Of a stretch of 64,000 nucleotides of DNA, positions 1-10,412 are shown in pieces. Source of the DNA: CAIYOL01 sp964494805 (GTDB taxonomy: Bacteria; Planctomycetota; Phycisphaerae; Sedimentisphaerales; Anaerobacaceae); the NCBI GenBank assembly GCA_964494805.1, contig CAZBST010000011.1:1-64000 (forward strand). The letters are read 5' to 3'. A program made the translations under genes and the position numbers. How positions within the stretch are numbered: position 1 is the first letter of the stretch; the number at the start of each line of letters is the position of its first letter. The notes below the pieces were generated by a model. That model worked only from the letters and a program-made list of their open reading frames with translations, was not told where the DNA came from and did not search any database.

Positions 1-2834
<2,834 letters not shown>

Positions 2835-2990
2835 ATATCAATCTTTGATTGTATTGGTCCGTGCTTGGGTTCTCCCTAAGGGAGAACCCTCCCTAAGTTA
2901 TCGCTCATATTGTAAAGTTTTTCGTTGCCTCCTTGTGTTCTGTCGAAGACAGAAAAGAGGAGAAAAACTTCCACGCATCTGCATATTAAC

Positions 2991-3003
2991 TTGTAAAAGA
3001 GCA
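2991..3003 (-). promoter_or_regulatory. boxA antitermination site between tRNA-Ala and 23S
   Basis: The minus strand reads TGCTCTTTTACAA, which matches the bacterial rrn boxA consensus (TGCTCTTTAACAA) at all but one position. It lies about 160 nt before the 23S 5' end, where a spacer boxA is expected. It would load NusB/S10 on the elongating polymerase. Confidence 0.75.
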
Positions 3004-3047
3004 AATGCCCTTTGATGCATCCCGATAAATCGGGATTTGCTCAGGAC

Positions 3048-3074
3048 ATTTAATTCGCTGGAGGCGAATTAAAT
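3048..3074 (-). other. Perfect hairpin abutting the 3' end of tRNA-Ala
   Basis: Positions 3048-3058 and 3064-3074 form an 11-bp perfect inverted repeat with a 5-nt loop. The arm nearer the tRNA includes its discriminator base at 3074. No CCA is encoded. The hairpin probably marks a processing site in the rrn transcript; that role is inferred. Confidence 0.6.
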
Positions 3075-3146
3075 GGAGACGACCGGGATCGAACCGGCAA
3101 CCTCCGGCTTGCAAAGCCGGCGCTCTCCCAGTTGAGCTACGTCCCC
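3074..3146 (-). tRNA. tRNA-Ala (anticodon TGC)
   Basis: A 73-nt cloverleaf on the minus strand: acceptor GGGGACG pairs with CGTCTCC (one G:U), the D arm contains AGCTCAACTGGGAGAGC, the anticodon stem-loop is CCGGCTTTGCAAGCCGG, and the T arm contains GGTTCGATCCC. CCA is not encoded. Position between tRNA-Ile and 23S is the classical rrn spacer arrangement. Confidence 0.96.
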
Positions 3147-3221
3147 GGACCCGCTTCGCGGGAAACCCTAAATCCTAATTACTAAATCCCAACGTTTAGG
3201 ATTTGGTGTTTAGAGTTTAGG

Positions 3222-3250
3222 ATTTCCTTCGGCTAACAGCCGAAGGAAAT
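3222..3250 (-). other. Perfect hairpin abutting the 3' end of tRNA-Ile
   Basis: Positions 3222-3234 and 3238-3250 form a 13-bp perfect inverted repeat with a 3-nt loop. As with tRNA-Ala, the arm includes the discriminator base (3250). It probably guides 3' processing of the tRNA; this is inference. Confidence 0.6.
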
Positions 3251-3323
3251 GGGCCCGGGAAGAGTCGAACTTCCGACCTTACGCTTATCAGGCGTACGCT
3301 CTAACCAGCTGAGCTACGAGCCC
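3250..3323 (-). tRNA. tRNA-Ile (anticodon GAT)
   Basis: A 74-nt cloverleaf on the minus strand: acceptor GGGCTCG pairs with CGGGCCC (one U:G), the D arm is AGCTCAGCTGGTTAGAGC, the anticodon loop reads CTGATAA with GAT at its centre, and the T arm contains AAGTTCGACTCTT. CCA is not encoded. It is the first RNA gene of this transcription unit; no 16S gene precedes it. Confidence 0.96.
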
Positions 3324-3426
3324 GACGACCATTTGGTAACTGGTTATTGGTAACCGGTTAATTGTCCATTTAACCAATTACCAATTACCATTTAATCAAC
3401 TCAGGTCGGATAGTTTACATATTCAG

Positions 3427-3439
3427 TTAATAAAGAGCA
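3427..3439 (-). promoter_or_regulatory. boxA in the rrn leader
   Basis: The minus strand reads TGCTCTTTATTAA, a clear boxA match. It lies about 100 nt upstream of tRNA-Ile and directly after a terminator-like hairpin, as expected of an rrn leader boxA. Confidence 0.65.
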
Positions 3440-3441
3440 AC

Positions 3442-3471
3442 AAAAAAGGCCGCTCGAAACTGTCAGCGGCC
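3442..3471 (-). terminator. Terminator-like hairpin in the rrn leader
   Basis: On the minus strand a 7-bp GC-rich perfect stem (3465-3471 with 3448-3454, 10-nt loop) is followed by six T residues (3447-3442). This has the form of an intrinsic terminator. It sits between the promoter at 3609-3637 and boxA, so it would stop polymerase before the tRNAs unless read through. It could be an attenuator, or the end of a short leader RNA. Confidence 0.65.
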
Positions 3472-3608
3472 TCTGCAGACACTAATATCTGTCTACTAAC
3501 AGTTCAAAGCAAAAAAACACTTGTTATCAAGATTTTCTTTAAAATCCTAACTAACCCTTTCTGGATTGGGCGATTAAATGCTCTAATCCCACCCAACACT
3601 CATATATG

Positions 3609-3637
3609 ATTCTATTACGGTATCGACAGCCAGTCAA
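3609..3637 (-). promoter_or_regulatory. Promoter of the tRNA-Ile/tRNA-Ala/23S unit
   Basis: On the minus strand: -35 TTGACT (3637-3632), 17-bp spacer, -10 TAGAAT (3614-3609). The upstream flank is very AT rich (runs of A on the minus strand near 3640-3660), resembling an UP element. Predicted start near 3602, giving a leader of about 280 nt. The stretch 3324-3872 holds this promoter, the leader hairpin and boxA, and no credible protein gene. Confidence 0.75.
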
Positions 3638-3872
3638 TATTTTTTTAGTATTTTTTTAAATTTTTGCCCTTCCTCTCCTTATTTACGGTTAATTTCAAGG
3701 TATTGTTCCTCCTTTGGGACGCCTAACTCCGCTTGGGGATGTCCGCTCAGGGATGGCTTGCGCCACCTTACGGCAGGCGGAAAACCGGCCTGAAGAGTCA
3801 GATTTTAAGGGTTTCACAGAGAAACTGGCGGTTTTGCCATTGCTTTTGGGGGTAAAAACGCCGAATAAGCGT

Positions 3873-4172
3873 TTAGCCAATATTGTCTTGCGTTTTGCTT
3901 GTCAAAGACCCCAGAACATATCCCACAATCCCGCTGAATATGGCACAGACTGCCTCACTTAAAACGCCGATGACCGCAAGAATCGATGTGGCACAGACTA
4001 CTAATATCACAGTCAATAACCTTAGAGCATTACCACCCAACAGCAGCGCCTTTATTTGCTTATCTTTATTTCGCAGTATCCAGAAAGTAACGCTCCATGC
4101 CAATGTAAGGCAGACCATTACACCAATAACGACCCAGAGTACATCTGTCCTGGTTAATTCTATAGGATTCAT
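3873..4172 (-). CDS. Small membrane protein of unknown function
   Basis: The 99-residue product has about three hydrophobic segments (roughly residues 12-32, 48-66 and 70-90) with a charged stretch (RNKDKQIK) after the first. The start is supported by AAGGAG 11 nt upstream of ATG. I recognise no family. It lies alone between the rrn promoter and the nrnA operon, on the same strand as both. It may be a real small integral membrane protein; absence of a known motif keeps confidence moderate. Confidence 0.6.
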   Translation of the reverse strand: MNPIELTRTDVLWVVIGVMVCLTLAWSVTFWILRNKDKQIKALLLGGNALRLLTVILVVCATSILAVIGVLSEAVCAIFSGIVGYVLGSLTSKTQDNIG

Positions 4173-4562
4173 AAATATCTTTTCTCCTTATCTTTTCTCT
4201 GTGACCTCGGCGGTTAATTTATAATACAACAGCAATGGTATTGCTGGGCATACTCTGAGCCGAAAAATTGCTTGCCTTGACTCTATACCTGTAAGTATCG
4301 ACGTTGCCAAATTAATTATCTCGGCCTGAGTTCTGGGGTATTGAGCCATCTATATTGCCCCCTATTAAAGGAGATTGCTTATTTTCAAACTTCTTCGGCT
4401 GTTTGGAATGATGTATTTAGCTTGATAGCTGAAAAATGGGCCTTAATTAAGCTTATATACACTTAACTATATTACAAATAAGGCCTTATAGGTAATAGTG
4501 TAAATTTATAAGTCCCAAATGTGGATTTACAATCGCCGGATGTAAATTTGCTTTTTGAAGTA
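4173..4562. other. Gene-free stretch between small membrane protein and nrnA
   Basis: 390 bp, AT rich, no credible ORF on either strand. It contains an inverted pair GGCCTTA/TAAGGCC (around 4440 and 4483) with a long loop which, on the minus strand, is followed by ATTTTT and might end nrnA transcription. I see no known RNA gene or riboswitch. Confidence 0.4.
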
Positions 4563-5546
4563 TCAAAGCTGTTCCGCCACGGCATCGAAGATAAGTTTTT
4601 TTGCATTTTCAATCGGCCCAGGCAGATGAGTGCCTGCTGCCATTTTGTGCCCGCCGCCGCCGAATTTCGCGGCGATTTTGCAGACGTCGACGGCACCTCT
4701 GCTTCGCAGTGAGACTTTCACCTGTCCGTCAGCCTGTTCCACGAACAAAGCTGCTGCCTCAACGTTGCTTATTCGCCGGCACTCGTCGATTAAATTTTCC
4801 GTGTCACTAAATTTAGCACCGGTTTGCTTAAAATCACGTTGTGTCAGGTGCTGCATTGTAAAACGCCCGTCAAGATGCAGTTCGAGCGTATTGAGCATCG
4901 CTACCATCAGTTTAAATCGCTGCGGTGAAAAGTTTTGATACAACTGACGATATATCTGCGAAGGACTTGCACCGGCATTAATCAGCTCGGCACAAACTTT
5001 GAATGTTTTGCTGTCGGTATTATCGAACTGAAACCAACCAGTGTCAGTGGCGACTGCTATAAAAAGCGCCTCTGCTATCTTTTTTGTAATCGGCCAACCG
5101 GCATATTTCAACAAATCAAAGACAATCAGCGCCGTAGCCGCAGCGCTGTTGTCAATCAGGTAACAATCGCCGATATTGTCGCTGGTTACGTGATGGTCTA
5201 TAACCAGAATCGGCTTATCCGTTTTTTTAAGATGTTTATCAAATTCAGGCAATTGGTTATAAGCATCGGTATCGACTATAACGATTAAGTCGGAATCTAT
5301 TTCCGCTCCGGCGAGGCTTACGCCATTTGTTTTTTCACTGAAAATTTCCGGCTTTTGTTTAAATAAGAACTCGTACCACGCCGGCAGTTCCGACAGTAGT
5401 AGTATTTTAACGTTTTTGCCGAGAGCGGTTAATGTCTCGCAAATAGCTGCGATACACCCGCACGCATCGCCGTCCGGCCGGGTATGTGTTGTAAGCAAAA
5501 CATTGTCGCTTTTTTTAATCAGTTCAATGGCTTTTTGAAAATCCAT
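4563..5546 (-). CDS. nrnA: NrnA-type oligoribonuclease / pAp phosphatase (DHH-DHHA1)
   Basis: The 327-residue protein, the usual length for the family, degrades very short RNA oligonucleotides and dephosphorylates 3'-phosphoadenosine 5'-phosphate. Visible motifs are THTRPDGDACG near residue 20 (metal-binding DxD), IVDTDAY near 110, the DHH signature VIDHHVTSD near 136, and the C-terminal DHHA1 signature FGGGGHKMAAG near 305. It is last in an operon with ribF and a CNNM protein (gaps 14 and 13 bp). Planctomycetes often lack the E. coli-type Orn, so this is probably the main nano-RNase. Cytoplasmic. Confidence 0.92.
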   Translation of the reverse strand: MDFQKAIELIKKSDNVLLTTHTRPDGDACGCIAAICETLTALGKNVKILLLSELPAWYEFLFKQKPEIFSEKTNGVSLAGAEIDSDLIVIVDTDAYNQLPEFDKHLKKTDKPILVIDHHVTSDNIGDCYLIDNSAAATALIVFDLLKYAGWPITKKIAEALFIAVATDTGWFQFDNTDSKTFKVCAELINAGASPSQIYRQLYQNFSPQRFKLMVAMLNTLELHLDGRFTMQHLTQRDFKQTGAKFSDTENLIDECRRISNVEAAALFVEQADGQVKVSLRSRGAVDVCKIAAKFGGGGHKMAAGTHLPGPIENAKKLIFDAVAEQL

Positions 5547-5559
5547 TTTGTAAGTCCTT

Positions 5560-6900
5560 TCACTGCTCGCCTACGGCCACCATAGCCTCCGACACCTTAT
5601 TTCTGCGGAATTTACGTGGTACAACCCGCAGACCGTCTCTTTCTATGACCTCGCCGCCTTTAAGGGACTGCCCTACCTGCTGCACGCACCATTCAGCAAC
5701 GGTTGGGGCCCTGCCGTCGCCAAACTTATTCGACCAGTCAAGTCCTGCAGTGGAAGCAACCGTGCCCATTGAGACGCCGCCTCCCACAATCCAACAGGAT
5801 GAGCCGTAAGGATGAATATGCGCGGGTAAGCGGTCAAATTCATCTTCAATCTCGCCTACCAGCTCCTCGATGACATCCTCCAGCGTCACCAGCCCAAGGA
5901 TAGTTTCTTCTTCGTGCCGTAAGGCATCCCCTACGGAAGATGTAACGATTGCTATATGGTGTCTTTCACGTATCATTATCTCCAGCAGCGAGGACAACAC
6001 CATATCCCCGCTGACCTTTTTTATAGGCCTCAATATACCTCTGATAGATGGGTCGGACGGGTTTATTCTTATCGCTGCCACGATGTCTTTGAAATTGACG
6101 TAGCCGTCGATACTTTGTGGGTCGTTTTCTTTCATACAGACGGGAAATCTTGTATGCATATCGAGATGTGCCTTGATAAGCGCTTCTTCCAGGCTGCTGC
6201 CCACATAAATCGTTGTTATATCCTTGGCTGGTATCATAATGTCCTGTACCAGTTGAGTAGATAAATGTGCAGCGGCTAAAACTATTTTTTCCTCTCTCTC
6301 GCCCATAAGTTTTGAGGTTCTGGCAAGCGAGACAGCAGCCCTTAATTCGTGCAGCCATTGCCTCTGGCTGCTCGGCTCTATGCGGCTAAGCAAGGTCAGC
6401 AGACCTACCACTTTTTTTACTGTAATTTCTATTATCGAAACAATCGGATAAATGGCCTGCGAGAGAACCTTCATAGCCGGTGAAAGCCGCAGCACTATCC
6501 GTTCCTTATTATTTAAGGCGAGCATCTTGGGGACAAGCTCGCCGAAAACTATAATGACGAACGTCAGCGGAATCATAAGCAGCACTATTGCCAGCACCCT
6601 CGAAAAAGTTTCGGAGATACCCAAGTTTAGCTGAAGGTAAGGAACAAAGGTTTCCTGCACGCCGGCCCCGCCGGTCGCAGCAGCAACAACCCCTACCATT
6701 GTGATGCCGAGCTGGATGGTGGCCAGACTGGCCTCCATTTTGTCCTTCATAAAGGCGGCCTCCGCAGCGCCTTTTTTCTTTTCATTGAGCAGAATAGTAA
6801 TTCTGGCGCGAGATATGGAGGCAAGCCCCATTTCGTAGGCTGCGAAAACAGCGTTGAAAACCAGCATTACTATAATTACAACTAATTCATAACCAAACAT
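5560..6900 (-). CDS. CNNM/HlyC-CorC family membrane protein (DUF21-CBS-CorC)
   Basis: 446 residues. An N-terminal DUF21 membrane domain (about 1-190) has three to four hydrophobic segments. It is followed by a CBS pair (about 210-345, with TRFPVC and GLVTLEDVIEELVGEIEDE) and a C-terminal CorC/HlyC domain (about 360-440). Members of this family are ion transporters or sensors, with magnesium or sodium the usual candidates; some are still annotated as hemolysins without good reason. It sits between ribF and nrnA with very short gaps, so the three are probably co-transcribed. Substrate cannot be read from the sequence. Confidence 0.9.
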   Translation of the reverse strand: MFGYELVVIIVMLVFNAVFAAYEMGLASISRARITILLNEKKKGAAEAAFMKDKMEASLATIQLGITMVGVVAAATGGAGVQETFVPYLQLNLGISETFSRVLAIVLLMIPLTFVIIVFGELVPKMLALNNKERIVLRLSPAMKVLSQAIYPIVSIIEITVKKVVGLLTLLSRIEPSSQRQWLHELRAAVSLARTSKLMGEREEKIVLAAAHLSTQLVQDIMIPAKDITTIYVGSSLEEALIKAHLDMHTRFPVCMKENDPQSIDGYVNFKDIVAAIRINPSDPSIRGILRPIKKVSGDMVLSSLLEIMIRERHHIAIVTSSVGDALRHEEETILGLVTLEDVIEELVGEIEDEFDRLPAHIHPYGSSCWIVGGGVSMGTVASTAGLDWSNKFGDGRAPTVAEWCVQQVGQSLKGGEVIERDGLRVVPRKFRRNKVSEAMVAVGEQ

Positions 6901-6914
6901 TGCATACCCCCTGC

Positions 6915-7901
6915 CTAAAGGTTCATAATCTCATTACCTAAAATTTGTTGCACTTTCCGGCAATCTTTATCAATTTGCTCAGCAAGCTTTTTTTCCGTCT
7001 CAAACTTCAGTTGGCTGCGGATTCGTTCGATAAAGTCCATCGCCATATATTGGCTGGTGAATTGCCCGGCATTGTTCACCAGCAGGTGTGCCTCTATAAG
7101 TAAGGATTGATTCCCGCCGTAGGTAGCTGCCTGGCCGATGCTGAAGGCCGCCGGTATCTTTTCTTTTGTGCTGCAAACTCCTTCGATAGTTTCTGCAACT
7201 TCGACGGTGCCGGCATAAACACCTTCAGCCGGGATAATCTGCTCCGGTTTTCCTAAATTCAGTGTCGGAAAGCCCAGTTGTTTTCCTTTGCCTCGGCCGG
7301 GCACAATATTGCCGATAAGCCTATATGGTCTGCCTAACAAAATAGCTGCGTCTGCTGCTTTACCTTTTGTTACCGCTTCGCGAATCACTGTGCTCGAAAC
7401 TTCAACTGTTTGCCCACCTGCCAACTTGGCCTTTTTAGGTTCAACTATAAAGACCTCGATGTCTTTTCCTTCTATGAGTTTCTGCAGCGTATGCACAGAA
7501 CCTGTTCGTCCCCTGCCGAAGTTGAAGTCTTCACCCTCAACAATAGTGCTCGGCCGGACTCCTTTCACAATAAATCGCTCTACGAAATCCTCTGCCGTAA
7601 GACTTAGAAGTTCCGGCTCGCTTTTTGCCACAAACAGAATCTCTGTACCTAACTCGGCAAGCAGATGCTTTTTTAACACCGGTGGCGTAAGGGTACCCGG
7701 TGCCTTTTTTTGGTTCAGGATACTGAGCGGATGCGGCTGAAACGTCATTACAACCAATTCTGTCTGTTTTTGCACTGCAATGCGTTTGGCGGCAGATAGA
7801 ATCGCCTGATGCCCGGTATGCACGCCATCGAAATTACCGATGGTTAGCACTACCCCTGCTCTGATTTGCTCAAGGTCCGATTCTGTTCTTATTATCTGCA
7901 T
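6915..7901 (-). CDS. ribF: Bifunctional riboflavin kinase / FAD synthetase
   Basis: The 328-residue enzyme converts riboflavin to FMN and then FAD. The N-terminal nucleotidyltransferase domain shows TIGNFDGVHTGHQAI (residues 20-34) and the conserved GEDFNFGRGRTG region near 122-133. The C-terminal riboflavin kinase domain shows PGRGKGKQLGFPTLNLG near 205-221. It is first in a three-gene operon. Its product FAD is the donor used by ApbE for Rnf subunits encoded later in the window, though the genes are not linked. Confidence 0.95.
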   Translation of the reverse strand: MQIIRTESDLEQIRAGVVLTIGNFDGVHTGHQAILSAAKRIAVQKQTELVVMTFQPHPLSILNQKKAPGTLTPPVLKKHLLAELGTEILFVAKSEPELLSLTAEDFVERFIVKGVRPSTIVEGEDFNFGRGRTGSVHTLQKLIEGKDIEVFIVEPKKAKLAGGQTVEVSSTVIREAVTKGKAADAAILLGRPYRLIGNIVPGRGKGKQLGFPTLNLGKPEQIIPAEGVYAGTVEVAETIEGVCSTKEKIPAAFSIGQAATYGGNQSLLIEAHLLVNNAGQFTSQYMAMDFIERIRSQLKFETEKKLAEQIDKDCRKVQQILGNEIMNL

Positions 7902-7973
7902 TTAACCTATGCCTGTCTTTTCCAGCCTGCAACAATCGGGTCTCTGCCGCTGCCGGCGGCAAAGTAAAACATT

Positions 7974-8002
7974 AATTTACCTGTTTGTGCCTGATTCTGC
8001 AA
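7974..8002 (-). promoter_or_regulatory. Possible promoter of the ribF operon
   Basis: On the minus strand: TTGCAG (8002-7997), 17-bp spacer, TAAATT (7979-7974). Both hexamers have four matches to consensus. It lies about 70 bp upstream of the ribF start. No FMN riboswitch is visible in the leader. Confidence 0.35.
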
Positions 8003-8032
8003 TGGCTTTCTAAGCTGGTGGGCGGCTATTTA

Positions 8033-8051
8033 TACTTTCCATTTGAAAGTA
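8033..8051. repeat. Inverted repeat TACTTTC-N5-GAAAGTA
   Basis: Perfect 7-bp arms around a 5-bp centre, located 12 bp upstream of the Fur-type palindrome. It could be a second operator or a small hairpin; no factor can be named. Confidence 0.4.
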
Positions 8052-8062
8052 AAAAATTTATT

Positions 8063-8077
8063 TGCAACTTAGTTGCA
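8063..8077. promoter_or_regulatory. Fur-family operator, perfect 7-1-7 inverted repeat
   Basis: The 15-mer TGCAACTTAGTTGCA has perfect 7-bp arms about one central base, the 7-1-7 layout of Fur, Zur and PerR boxes. It lies about 65-80 bp upstream of the His-rich membrane protein gene, which is followed by a Fur-family gene. Autoregulation by that protein is the natural inference. Confidence 0.7.
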
Positions 8078-8143
8078 TTTAGAGATAATATCCGGCAGCA
8101 AAAATTTTGCAGGCAGGCATTGAGAATTTGAGGTACCGTGAAG

Positions 8144-8866
8144 ATGTTAATATTGAGCAGATTGAAACATATTCTTATTGAGCTAAAAGCCCACTCGCCA
8201 TTTACTATGTTTGGCGCATTTACAGGAATAATGCTGATGCTTTTGTTTAGGAGTATCAGCCATCAGGCGAGTTACCGGCTGTTCTACATATTCCACCCGG
8301 CACACGTTGTATTAAGCGCGATGGTAACTGCGTCCCTGTTCCGGTTGCACGAGAAAACAAAAGGTTTTCTGATTGTTCTGATTGTTGGTTATGTTGGTTC
8401 GATAGGCATTGCTACTTTGAGTGATTCAGTACTCCCATTTTTGGGCGAGGAGATACTTGGCGCAGTGATTCCGACAGAGGCAGCAATTCACCATCACGAG
8501 CACGAACACGAAGCCGGGGCGGAACAGGGTCACGAAAAAAAATTACATATCGGATTTATAGAAGAATGGTATATCGTGAATCCTGCAGCACTGCTGGGGA
8601 TAATTATTGCGTATTTTTTGCCGAGGTCGAAGCTGCCGCACGCTTTTCATATTTTGATAAGCACGTGGGCATCAACGGCACATATTATGATGAATACGCA
8701 TCAGCCGATGACTGCGGTGCTGGCTCTTGGTATTTTCATTGTTCTTTTTACAGCCGTGTGGCTGCCCTGCTGCTTCAGCGACATAATTTTTCCGATGTTA
8801 TTTGTCAAAGCCGAAGGCGAGCAATGTGTATTCTGCGGCGGCGGGCATCACGACCACGGCCATTAG
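8144..8866 (+). CDS. Predicted metal-responsive membrane protein with His-rich loop
   Basis: About 240 residues with five or six hydrophobic segments. A loop near residues 117-137 is rich in histidine (AAIHHHEHEHEAG) and the C-terminus carries CVFCGGGHHDHGH. Such clusters usually bind zinc or other transition metals. The gene lies downstream of a Fur-type palindrome and 15 bp before a Fur-family gene, so a role in metal uptake, sensing or storage at the membrane is inferred. No named transporter family is recognised. The ATG at 8144 is preferred because GAGG at 8130-8133 is 10 nt away; a GTG at 8138 would add two residues. Confidence 0.75.
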   Translation: MLILSRLKHILIELKAHSPFTMFGAFTGIMLMLLFRSISHQASYRLFYIFHPAHVVLSAMVTASLFRLHEKTKGFLIVLIVGYVGSIGIATLSDSVLPFLGEEILGAVIPTEAAIHHHEHEHEAGAEQGHEKKLHIGFIEEWYIVNPAALLGIIIAYFLPRSKLPHAFHILISTWASTAHIMMNTHQPMTAVLALGIFIVLFTAVWLPCCFSDIIFPMLFVKAEGEQCVFCGGGHHDHGH

Positions 8867-8881
8867 TATTGGAGAGAAAAA

Positions 8882-9304
8882 ATGAAGTTGCAAACAAAAA
8901 AGAGCGCTGACAATCTATTAGGTTCGGTGAAACTAAGGCGGACAAACCAGAGAAGAACAATTCTTGCTGTTTTGCTGAATGCTAAAAAACCGCAAACGGT
9001 CGATGAGATTATGACAGCGATAAGCAAGGGCCATGCGAACAAAGTAACGGTATACCGGGCATTGGAGAGTATGGTCAGAACGGGGTTGGTGCATAGGGCG
9101 CTTGTTCGTAAAAGAGCGGAGCATTTCGAGCTTGCCGACCGATGTACCGATGCACAATGCCATCCACATTTTACCTGTGTAAGCTGTGGTGCAACAAACT
9201 GTATGGTTGGAGTATCTATCCCGCTCGTTAAACGCCTGGAAGAAGGTTTCATTATCCATCGTCAGCAGGTGCATCTCGAAGGTCTTTGCCCCAAGTGTGC
9301 GTGA
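8882..9304 (+). CDS. Fur-family transcriptional regulator (Fur/Zur type)
   Basis: 140 residues, typical for the family. An N-terminal winged helix (about 15-85, with KLRRTNQRRTIL and ANKVTVYRALESM, the recognition helix) is followed by a dimerisation and metal-binding domain with HPHFTCVSCG near 98-107 and a C-terminal CPKC. The two CxxC pairs are the structural zinc site. It is a cytosolic metal-sensing repressor. Its neighbour is a His-rich membrane protein and a 7-1-7 operator lies upstream of both, which favours zinc but does not prove it. Start supported by GGAG 8 nt upstream. Confidence 0.9.
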   Translation: MKLQTKKSADNLLGSVKLRRTNQRRTILAVLLNAKKPQTVDEIMTAISKGHANKVTVYRALESMVRTGLVHRALVRKRAEHFELADRCTDAQCHPHFTCVSCGATNCMVGVSIPLVKRLEEGFIIHRQQVHLEGLCPKCA

Positions 9305-9469
9305 AATTCCTAAAGCATTTCTAAAGCCGATGTGCCCCGTCCTATCGGTGCACAGAACAGAAAAAAACAATAGAAAATCCATCACCATGCTTGACTTGTT
9401 TGCCTTAGATAGATAGAGTCAAATAAAATACTAAAGCTTTTATGATAATCGGCTTTCGAGGTCAAAAAG

Positions 9470-10390
9470 ATGTTGAGACGAATGTATATATCCGACAATG
9501 GCAAGCTGCAGGAAGATGACAAGGCAGAGTCGCTGGTTTATGTCTATACTGCCCCAACCGACGAAGAGAAAAAGCAGCTTATCGAGCAGTATAAGATTGA
9601 CGAGCATACGCTGAATTCCTCGCTGGACCCGGACGAGCTCTCACGCCTTGAGTTTGAACCAGAGCACGTCGCAATGATTTTCAAACGGCCAAAACACTAT
9701 GCTGCTGAAGACGACTTTTTGTTCAGAGTGGCATCTACCGGTGTTTTTATATTTAAAGACAGGCTGATAGTTGTATCGGCGGATGAAGCACCGCTGTTTG
9801 AGGGAAGGCCTTTTTTGAAGGTTCAGTCCATACAGGATATTGTCCTCAGAATGATTAACCGTTCAATTCTTCACTTCCTCGAACACCTAAAGGCGATAAA
9901 CACGCTTGCCGGCTCTATTGAGCAGTTGATAAGCACTTCAATGGAGAACAAGTATCTGCTCAACCTTTTTACGCTTGAAAAAAGTCTGGTCTATTATTTC
10001 AATGCCACGAACTCAAATGGCGTCCTTATAGAAAGACTTAAGAACAGTGCCAGCAAGATAGATTTTAGTCCGGAAAATATTGAGATTCTTGACGACCTTG
10101 CTATTGAGAACAACCAGTGCCGCGAGCAGGCCAACATATATTCGCAGGTGCTGGCCAGTCTGATGGATGCCAGGGCGTCTATTGTCGCCAATAACTTGAA
10201 CATCAGGATAAAGATGCTTACGCTGTTAACAATTGCAATTATGCTGCCGACATTTGTAGTAAGTTACTTTTCTATGAATGTCAGATTACCGATTGGAAAG
10301 GATAATCCTGTTTCTTTCTGGATTATTACTACCTTAGCGCTTTTATCGACCCTCGCTTTCGTACTTCTTTGGTGGAGACGGCGCTTGTAA
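9470..10390 (+). CDS. CorA-like divalent cation transporter with SMN in place of GMN
   Basis: 306 residues. It has the CorA layout: a long cytoplasmic N-terminal alpha/beta domain with a long helix (to about 245), then two transmembrane helices (about 248-268 and 280-300) and a basic tail WWRRRL. The family signature between the helices is normally YGMN; here it reads YFSMNVRLP, with Ser for the first Gly. The GMN loop lines the pore entrance in CorA, so this protein may have altered ion choice or activity. It follows the Fur gene by 165 bp and may be a separate unit. Confidence 0.85.
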   Translation: MLRRMYISDNGKLQEDDKAESLVYVYTAPTDEEKKQLIEQYKIDEHTLNSSLDPDELSRLEFEPEHVAMIFKRPKHYAAEDDFLFRVASTGVFIFKDRLIVVSADEAPLFEGRPFLKVQSIQDIVLRMINRSILHFLEHLKAINTLAGSIEQLISTSMENKYLLNLFTLEKSLVYYFNATNSNGVLIERLKNSASKIDFSPENIEILDDLAIENNQCREQANIYSQVLASLMDARASIVANNLNIRIKMLTLLTIAIMLPTFVVSYFSMNVRLPIGKDNPVSFWIITTLALLSTLAFVLLWWRRRL

Positions 10391-10412
10391 GTAACGAAGG
10401 AAAGATTTTGGT

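Noticed and set aside
3324..3700. Possible 16S rRNA upstream of tRNA-Ile
   Set aside because: No anti-Shine-Dalgarno end or conserved 16S 3' sequence is present; the region holds the leader, boxA and promoter instead.
3695..3880. Minus-strand ORF of 61 codons
   Set aside because: Composition and end (RRPKGGTIP) look like intergenic sequence; no ribosome binding site and it overlaps the small membrane protein gene.
4200..4560. Possible riboswitch or structural RNA
   Set aside because: No conserved core of a known riboswitch, RNase P, tmRNA or SRP RNA could be seen.
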